A DNA stretch of 26,786 nucleotides, taken from the NCBI GenBank assembly GCA_000827265.1, contig KN834929.1:1-26786 (forward strand), given 5' to 3'. A program made the position numbers and the translations under genes. Shown here one piece after another: positions 20,916-26,786 of this stretch; position 1 is the stretch's first letter, and the number at the start of each line of letters is the position of its first letter. The DNA is from Collybiopsis luxurians FD-317 M1. Taxonomy: Eukaryota; Basidiomycota; Agaricomycetes; Agaricales; Omphalotaceae. The notes beneath the pieces are model-generated. The model was not told the DNA's origin and did no database searches. It saw only the letters and a program-made list of their open reading frames with translations.

Positions 20916-22519
20916 TTTAGGATCTTAAGATACTACCGTGAGGGCGGAGGCCGCAGATATGTAGGGTGTTATTATAAGTCGTATGTTCAACGAAGGCTTC
21001 ATCGCGATATCCGGCAACATCTGCGTGCGAGATATTGGAAAACTCACCATAGCTACATACGGTAACATATGTTGTTAGCCAATAATATTATTCAACAGCA
21101 TTAATATGATTGACAGAGCAATGATTCCCGCTATTTTTAAGTAGTGGGTTTTAGAGGTGGACCTTTTCCGAAGTTGAAGTCCGGCCAAAGTGTCCGATCG
21201 ATCATTCTTGCCTCTTTTGGACTGCTTATGTCATGACATGGATTACATACCCCTCTCAAGGTAATCTAGCTAGCTTGCCTCTCTTCGTTTTTTCTTATGT
21301 CTGGCTTATCTTTTACTGTTTCCTCACACATTGCTTGAGTCATGTACCACTCGTGTCTTGCTCATTCTCTTCTTTCATGTGATTTTGTCTGCAGGGCCTC
21401 CATGTGTGACCTTGGTCGTGAAATATGGAATGCTCTGTTTAATGTGCTGCAATGACATTCAGTGTATACACTTCCTCTGACTTTTTGTTTGTGGCATTGC
21501 CCACTCGCTCTTGGCATTGTGCTTGGACAGGATTTTTATGATGCATGTGTCCAGTTGAATGTGTCACATCTGCTGGAACACATCATGGTTTGTTCAGTTT
21601 CGCAAGCCGTCAAACCACCCCTTTTGCCGCCCTTAGTTCCTTTTCCCGCAGGTGTGTAAGTAATGGACAAACCAGATTGCAACCCAATATCTTTGCTACG
21701 GAACACAGGCATATAGCAATGGCAGTGGTAGCAGCCTCCGGGAATACAGCATGCCCTGATGTGCACGTTTACCAGTATAATTTCCCAGGTGTCTGCCTAC
21801 TTTACATGGACAATGTAGATTTGATATGATGCAAGTCTGTAGTGCCGATTTCATAACATTCGCTTGCCAATTTGAATTTTTGGACGGTTTATGACAGACA
21901 GTGGAATCAGGGAACTGATATCACTTGAAGATAGAGAGTCATATATGGGCATCGCCCGTTTCAAGTAGCGGGCTCTGCCGCCCGCCGGCGCTACTTGGTT
22001 ATAACAGCAATGATGACAGCGAGGGTGATTGGAGGGTGATTGGAGGGTGGTTGAAAGGTGATGAGGCGAACGAGAGGCAGTTAACATATCGTACATACAT
22101 CCGGTGAGTGCTTTCGAATATCTACTTCCAGTGCTGTTAACCCTCGACCACAATCGTTTACAGCTGGAATTTTTAGAAAGGAAAAGCGAGCATAAGAAAC
22201 GTGAAGTCACGTAATTGTTCCGATCAGATCGGCGTTTCTGCCGCATTGTTGCCGGAATTGACAACACCTAGTTGTGTGCGCCCAAGCTTTATTAGCCCAG
22301 GGCCTTCCCATCAGTTAACATCTACATCTTTGTCGGCGTTATACGCTTCGTTAGGCTACGATGCCCTATCTACCTCTCTGCGATCCTTTATACTACAGAG
22401 CTCCTTACCGCAATGAGTCGCATGCAACCTCTGCCAGCGATGGGAGTGGGAAGAAACTAACTGGACTGTCCCCTCTCAGTCCCGAACCACATTGCGCAAC
22501 AGGTGATACCTTCGACGAT
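20916..22519. other. Long stretch without a recognisable gene
   Basis: No protein motif was found on either strand. Noted inside: a pyrimidine-rich run around 21280-21390; a GC-rich inverted repeat at 21962-21997 in an AT-richer setting; and a short tandem repeat of GTGATTGGAGG (about three copies) at 22022-22062. The minus frame 22267-21851 is open for 138 codons but shows no coherent composition. Confidence 0.4.
21962..21997. repeat. GC-rich hairpin-forming inverted repeat
   Basis: CAAGTAGCG (21962-21970) is matched exactly by CGCTACTTG (21989-21997). The loop itself contains CGGGC and GCCCG, which can pair. It could be an end or the core of a small mobile element, or a structured RNA, but nothing else supports either. 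Confidence 0.45.
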
Positions 22520-22655
22520 ACTCACTCCTCATTCCTAAGAAATACTCGCATCTTTATCATAGACGCCTTTGATGAGTGTCCTAATACTCCCGACCAACAA
22601 CGCATCCTGTCTCTTCTTGGACATGCGATGCGAGGGAGTTCTTACCGTACCTTGC
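22520..22655 (+). pseudogene. Shard of a NACHT domain around Walker B
   Basis: The plus strand encodes TRIFIIDAFDECPNTPDQQR then ILSLLGHAMR. This fits the Walker B region of fungal NACHT proteins, where hydrophobic residues precede D-x-h-D-E-C and a short helix with QxxIL follows. No Walker A, no downstream (L/F)xxSR motif and no repeats can be found nearby, so only about 40 residues remain. The shard lies in a frame that stays open into the coiled-coil gene that follows, but the intervening composition (GPPMSRGRPMS-type) looks non-functional. Confidence 0.55.
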
Positions 22656-22675
22656 CGTCTCGCCTTTGCCATTTT

Positions 22676-22750
22676 GGCCGCCCGATGTTGATGAGCTTTG
22701 GCCCCCCGATGAGCCGAGGCCGCCCGATGAGCCTTCTCCCCCCGATGAGC
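22676..22750. repeat. Short tandem repeat, CCCGATGAGC-type unit
   Basis: Four imperfect units of about 19-20 bp share (G/C)CCCGATGAGC and are separated by variable GGCC/CTT-containing spacers. They translate to a GRPMS/GPPMS-like repeat in the frame of the NACHT shard. Confidence 0.6.
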
Positions 22751-22903
22751 TTTATGGGCGGGGGGTTCTATTCATCTGACGGCGCTGATGCAAAGTCTGG
22801 GTGGGCTCTCCCTTGGACCGGCCGCTCTCGTCATGTATTCTGTTCCGAGTGGCGCGATTTCTCTCTACCTGCTTGGGAATCCGTTCTCCAAAAAGGGGAC
22901 ATC

Positions 22904-23476
22904 ATGGCGACCGCGCGTAAAGGGAAGGTGCAGGGATTTTTCAGCGGAAAGGAGGATTTTATGGTGAGTATTTTGCATAAGCAAGAATAATTTCGTAAAA
23001 CAAATGAGTTTTGGTAGGATCGGCTCTTAGAAGCTCTGGGTTTGGAGAAGCAGGGGATGAAGCACAAGCTCGACCCTCTAGGAGGCCCCTCAGCATATAG
23101 CATTGAGGCGATCGAAGCAGGGATCTTTGCACTGAAACAGATAATCGAAGCCAATACGCAAGGAGGAACAGAAGGGGATCTTCAAACACAAGTCAACCAA
23201 GATCTAGAGCACAGAGACAAGAGAGTCATAATCAAGGAACAGGCCCTTCATGCTCGTGAGGCGAGCGTCGTGGCCAGCGAGGCAAACATCCCGGCCAGAG
23301 AGGCAAGTATTGCTACCAGAGAGGCAGGCATCGCCGTCAGAGAAAAGAATGTCACAGCAGGAGGGAGGAATATCGCGGTCAGGGAAAAAAGTAACGCCGC
23401 CAAGGAGAGGAATCTTCTTCCAGAGCAGCACAGGAATCCGGAGGAGATGTTACAGCTTCACAGCGACATGAATTAG
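22904..23476 (+). CDS. Heptad-repeat coiled-coil protein, two exons
   Basis: Exon 1 (22904-22963) encodes MATARKGKVQGFFSGKEDFM. A 54-nt intron (22964-23017; GTGAGT to GGTAG) is followed by exon 2 (23018-23476), giving 172 aa. The ATG has a good context (CATCATGG). Residues 21-65 are a putative helical head (DRLLEALGLEKQGMKH and SIEAIEAGIFALKQIIEA). From about residue 78 a long coiled coil runs in exact heptads: REASVVA, SEANIPA, REASIAT, REAGIAV, REKNVTA, GGRNIAV, REKSNAA, KERNLLP. There is no signal peptide or membrane segment, so it is likely cytosolic or nuclear. Function unknown. After the stop, another frame (ELVFATPSKPPPRLPRLEER up to a GTATGT donor at 23528) looks coding, so the true protein may be longer and the annotated end may reflect a frameshift. 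Confidence 0.6.
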
Positions 23477-23980
23477 TATTTGCAACACCCTCGAAACCTC
23501 CTCCAAGGCTACCGAGATTGGAGGAGAGGTATGTATTTTACTCGGGTTGAGTTCTCTTGATTCTGCTTGATCTTGAATGGCTATGTGGAAGAGTGCCTCT
23601 GCGTTCACAGAAATGCTTTCGTAATTTCCATCGAAATTTGTAATTGATACTAGTACTTGCAACATATTTATATATACACACGCGACTGCGAATTCGAGGT
23701 CGGATTTAGCATCCCGCGGTCGTTTTGTGGCCTGAGATTCCTTCGAAGCGGACTTCAAAGCCAACACCATTGACTTTTTTGCCTGTCTGGCTAAAAATAC
23801 GCGACCGACAGACAGGTAGCAGATTTGCCGGTGGTAGAGTAACAACTGCTGGAGCGTTTTCGTTGCTCGGAGGAGGTAAATATCCTGTTGGATTAACGCT
23901 TGCCGCAGCAGATCCATCTCCCTTTGAATCTGCTCCATCAACTCGACCAGCTCGCGGGGGAGATTGTAAGTTCTCCTCAT
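23450..23980 (-). CDS. Hypothetical ORF overlapping the 3' end of the coiled-coil gene
   Basis: A 176-codon frame begins with ATG at 23980. It starts with MRRTYNLPRELVELMEQIQR and continues with a helical, Leu/Gln-rich segment (QALIQQDIYLLRATKTLQQL). It ends antisense to the last codons of 22904-23476. No homologue is recognised. The opposite strand of the same region also has a plausible frame (LAAADPSPFESAPSTRPARG followed by GTAAGT at 23967), which may be a later exon of the coiled-coil gene. Only one of the two is likely real. Confidence 0.25.
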   Translation of the reverse strand: MRRTYNLPRELVELMEQIQREMDLLRQALIQQDIYLLRATKTLQQLLLYHRQICYLSVGRVFLARQAKKSMVLALKSASKESQATKRPRDAKSDLEFAVACVYINMLQVLVSITNFDGNYESISVNAEALFHIAIQDQAESRELNPSKIHTSPPISVALEEVSRVLQILIHVAVKL

Positions 23981-25155
23981 CCCTATCACTTTCTCACGCC
24001 GTCAGTAACTGTTGAATTGAAATTGGGGTTTTTTGGGGGGCCCATTTGGCATTATCATCCTTCCCTCAGGCGTTCATAGGCTTCTCTTGCTTCCCGTGTA
24101 TATGTAGAGAGTAAAATGAAGAACGACATCCTAATGAAGCGTATCTTCATAGCATCTGTTCCTGGCTCGGTGCTTGCATGCATCTGATATCCCTACGACT
24201 GATTGAGAGATGAAAAAGCTGTTGAGTAGATCGTAATATGTCCAAGTCAAGCATAACATAGGCTACAGCACCTATTACTGATTTAAGATGAAATTTCACC
24301 CCCCGCTGAAGTTTGGGCCCGGCAAGCACGCATCCAAGGTACGGAATAAATTGGACGTATTTGTCCAATCGTTCTGATGAGACCAAAGCATCAATTCAGC
24401 GAGCGTACCAGGTCCAAGACGGGCGTTAAAATAAACGCTAGTGATGCAGCCTGCGTTCAACATTCAACGTTCAACCCTCATATGTAGAAGTCATAAAACT
24501 AATCCTCCTTCTTACTTCTACTGTATGTCAACCCAACGATACGAAGACATTCATTCCAGCTCAACCATGAACTCAACTGAAGGCAGTTCCAAATAAGTTA
24601 ATTATGATGTCAATACACGTTCAGTGAATATTGCTTGCATTAAGAATGCCGGCTGTTTCCGTCTGATTGAGGGATCTTCCGACATTACACCTTAGACTCG
24701 TCGTCAAGTCTATTTACCGCTTCTCGATGTCCCCGATTTTCACACAACATAAACACCCGTCTTCAACGTGTTCGCGTTGCTCAAATCAGCAGCGCCATCT
24801 AAAGGCGATTGTGGGAGTCGATACCGATATTCAGATTTCTATAAGCAGGCCTGAGCAATGAATATTGGAAGGCAGTTATTCCAATCACAATCTATGTTAC
24901 TACTCATCTATTAAGAGAAGCATTGTTGTTGGTCACCGCCACGGACTTCACGATCTTCTTTTTGTCTAATAAGCGATGAATTCGCGTCGAAATATTAGCA
25001 TCGACGGTTTGATTACTTCCTTTCTGAACGGTGATTGTTCTATTCCCGACTATGAACATGACGAGCTCTTTTGGCCAGTGAGGAATCGTTCACTACCGGT
25101 GCAAGTAGCCTGTAGCTAGAAGTCGACCGGAATAAGCGTTCTGCAAGAAACAACG
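23981..25155. other. Stretch without a recognisable gene
   Basis: Short open frames exist (minus 24386-24147, plus 24667-24861), but none shows a motif, a convincing intron or repeat structure. The sequence is AT-richer than the repeat copies. Confidence 0.35.
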
Positions 25156-25673
25156 CTAGCCAAACTCGTTCAAGACAGATATTTCGGGACCAAACGCACC
25201 ACAAAAAGTGTGCGAAACGATACCACGAAACAGTACAAGATTAATGAGTCCTCGGTACGTATGGAACTGTGCAAAAAATCAACATCATTCGCTCTTCTGA
25301 GGCCTTAATCACGAAAGGTCACATACCTACAATCAGTTGCGCCAGCCGCTCGCCTCCGTCTACTTCCATGCTTAAGTTCTCCAAAGACGATTCGACCTGC
25401 GTCTCCCTCGATGAGCTGAGCATCGCAAAACTCTTCCCTAATTCCTCATGCACCGCTACTCTTTGAATTTCGTCTTCAGCCTGTCTTGCGGTACCGGAAG
25501 CACCTCCAGACCCTGTGGGTTTTATGGTGGAAGTTATAGAGAGCGAAAACGGTGAAAGAAATTCATCCACAGAGAGTGGGTAGGGATTGAGGAATGGGAC
25601 AGAGGTTATGGGTGTCGCGCTCGGAGACCTTCCAGATTCTAGAGATCCAGGGTGTGGGCGGAGGAGAAGAAGC
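25156..25673 (-). CDS. Hypothetical two-exon coding region, start not found
   Basis: A frame open from 25673 to 25331 reads SVPFLNPYPLSVDEFLSPFS, then TGSGGASGTARQAEDEIQRV, and ends GGERLAQLI. A 64-nt intron (25330-25267; GTAGGT donor, TTTTTTGCACAG acceptor) joins it in frame to FHTYRGLINLVLFRGIVSHT and on to a stop at 25156. Composition is serine- and proline-rich at the start and helical and acidic in the middle. No in-frame ATG lies near the upstream end, which follows an AAAATAG that may be an acceptor, so a first exon is probably missing. No family is recognised. Confidence 0.3.
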
Positions 25674-26017
25674 TATTTTATTTTGCAGTTTTGGAGCGAT
25701 ATGTGACATCGAGACGGATAATCAAATAGAAACAGTTCTGGGGCCAAAGGCTGATAAGAAACCGCTAAAAAGAAGATTAGAGAGTTGAGTTTGACCAAAG
25801 AAAGTATACCCAAGGCTCAGATATCTTCGCGTTTGAAAATGACCTATGCAGTGTATGTACATAGCATGGCTAGCCGTCTTTATAGTTCACGAAGAATAGG
25901 TCGTTCGGTATCTACAACAGTGAAAGCACTTGGTCACGTGTCGTAAGATCAACTCTACTGCCGGCTTCTTGTTTGCAGCAGGTCTGAGGCCGTTAACCTT
26001 GAGCAGGCGTATTCATT
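25674..26017. other. Spacer before repeat copy C
   Basis: Nothing was recognised on either strand. The boundary with copy C is near 26018, where similarity to 3647 and about 15560 begins. Confidence 0.35.
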
Positions 26018-26786
26018 CAAACTGATCCTAGTATCTCGATGAGGACGCTGTTTCGCGGGCCTGCTTCACGTCGTTGCTTCCTTCCTTTTTCCATTTCAGT
26101 GCACGAGATTTCCTCTAGTACCTGCCTTGTTCCTCACGTCGGCATACCCTAGCTTTGAAAGATAGGTCATGGCGCAATTATATTCAAGTTTAGGTTACCG
26201 GGTACTGATTGCGACTGAAGTGGAAGAGATACCAGTACGTAGGGATTCATCATACCGTCATCGTTGGTCCATGCTAACCTCCGTAATCGCGAGACTGAAC
26301 GTTCTATACTAGTAGGCTGTCTCTGAAATCATCTGCTTCCGAATTCACGTAGTACCGTGCACGCCTTTCCACCCACTCCGTCGACAAAGATGGTCTATAC
26401 CCTCGCACTCGAGCCCTGGGAATTCCACCCATCCCAACCTGGTACACGCCTTCATCCTTCTCTTGGAGCGCTCCCTCCTTCGAATGTGCTTCGATGTAAA
26501 TACCCCCAAACAGGGTTAACCTTATCGAAGGTCACGGCAACGCCGCTGCACAGCGATCCGTCAAATACCGTACGTGTTTAACGATGCAAAGATGAAGGGC
26601 ATAGTTGCTTCGAGATAGAAGAGGGGGTGAAAATTCAGCAATTCGGTGATTAAACTAGATGTTGTCTCTTTTTCGGTGAAATAGTGAGTTGCCGCGCATT
26701 TTCCTTTTGTTCGAATCTTGCTTCATTCCACCCACAGAAACTCCGTCAATCTACAAAGATGATGCACCAGAACCAAACAGAACTGC
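26018..26786 (+). repeat. Copy C of the dispersed repeat, cut by the window edge
   Basis: It aligns with 3645-4400 and 15560-16310 from the word TATCTCGA.GAGGA (26034) to the end. It keeps a first intron with a broken acceptor (26235-26288) and a second with intact splice sites (26684-26737). The plus frame between them reads PSTKMVYTLALEPWEFHPSQ and resembles SAKLVYVLAHEPQQFHPTQ in copy B. This shows that the former coding frame can still be followed in both copies. The product is not recognised. Confidence 0.65.

Noticed and set aside
1..26786. tRNA, rRNA or telomeric repeats
   Set aside because: Read-through found no T-loop-like GGTTCGAATC context with a matching acceptor stem, no conserved rRNA words and no TTAGGG runs.

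Overview
The window looks like an accessory, NLR-rich and repeat-rich stretch of a filamentous fungus, most probably an agaricomycete (mushroom-forming basidiomycete). The reasons are: spliceosomal introns of 50-65 nt with GTRNGT donors and CTRAC-like branch points, very small exons, several genes or fragments of the fungal STAND/NACHT family (Goodbye domain, NACHT-ankyrin), and low gene density with many degenerate repeats. The assignment is inference; nothing here is a species marker. I saw no bacterial-style operons, CRISPR array, rRNA or tRNA.

Layout. Positions 1-668 (minus) hold the 5' end of a gene with a Goodbye domain, the N-terminal domain of many fungal STAND proteins; it carries an apparent frameshift and runs off the left edge. 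Positions 1170-5200 hold copy A of a degenerate multi-exon repeat whose two ends are inverted relative to each other. Positions 5527-9999 (minus) hold the one large gene that looks intact: a NACHT NTPase followed by about 25 ankyrin repeats of exactly 33 residues in most units. My splice model has seven exons and a predicted product of 1383 aa. Its Walker A lysine and threonine lie on a 25-nt micro-exon, and a TATA-like box sits just upstream of the start.

Positions 10630-12060 contain two decayed, intron-bearing pieces of an MFS sugar/quinate-type transporter. They lead directly into copy B of the same repeat (12170-16600), and a third copy, C, enters at the right edge (26018-26786). The copies keep spliceosomal intron positions, some with intact and some with broken splice sites, so they spread as DNA rather than through mRNA. 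I could not identify the proteins these repeats once encoded.

Positions 17860-19000 (minus) hold a second NACHT gene that is a clear pseudogene (two frameshifts and at least three in-frame stops). Behind it lies a 225-bp MITE-like element with TA-flanked terminal inverted repeats (19143-19365). Two loci encode heptad-repeat coiled coils of the REAxxxA type: a damaged one at 20160-20915 (minus) and an apparently complete two-exon gene at 22904-23476 (plus). A shard of a NACHT Walker B region lies just upstream of the latter. The right-hand 2.5 kb holds only weak coding candidates.

How it fits together: one full-length NACHT-ankyrin gene sits among broken relatives, a Goodbye-domain fragment, coiled-coil genes and duplicated gene fragments. 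This matches birth-and-death evolution of fungal NLR-like genes, whose known members (for example HET-D, HET-E and HET-R of Podospora) act in non-self recognition. No function has been shown for these particular genes; that link is by family only.
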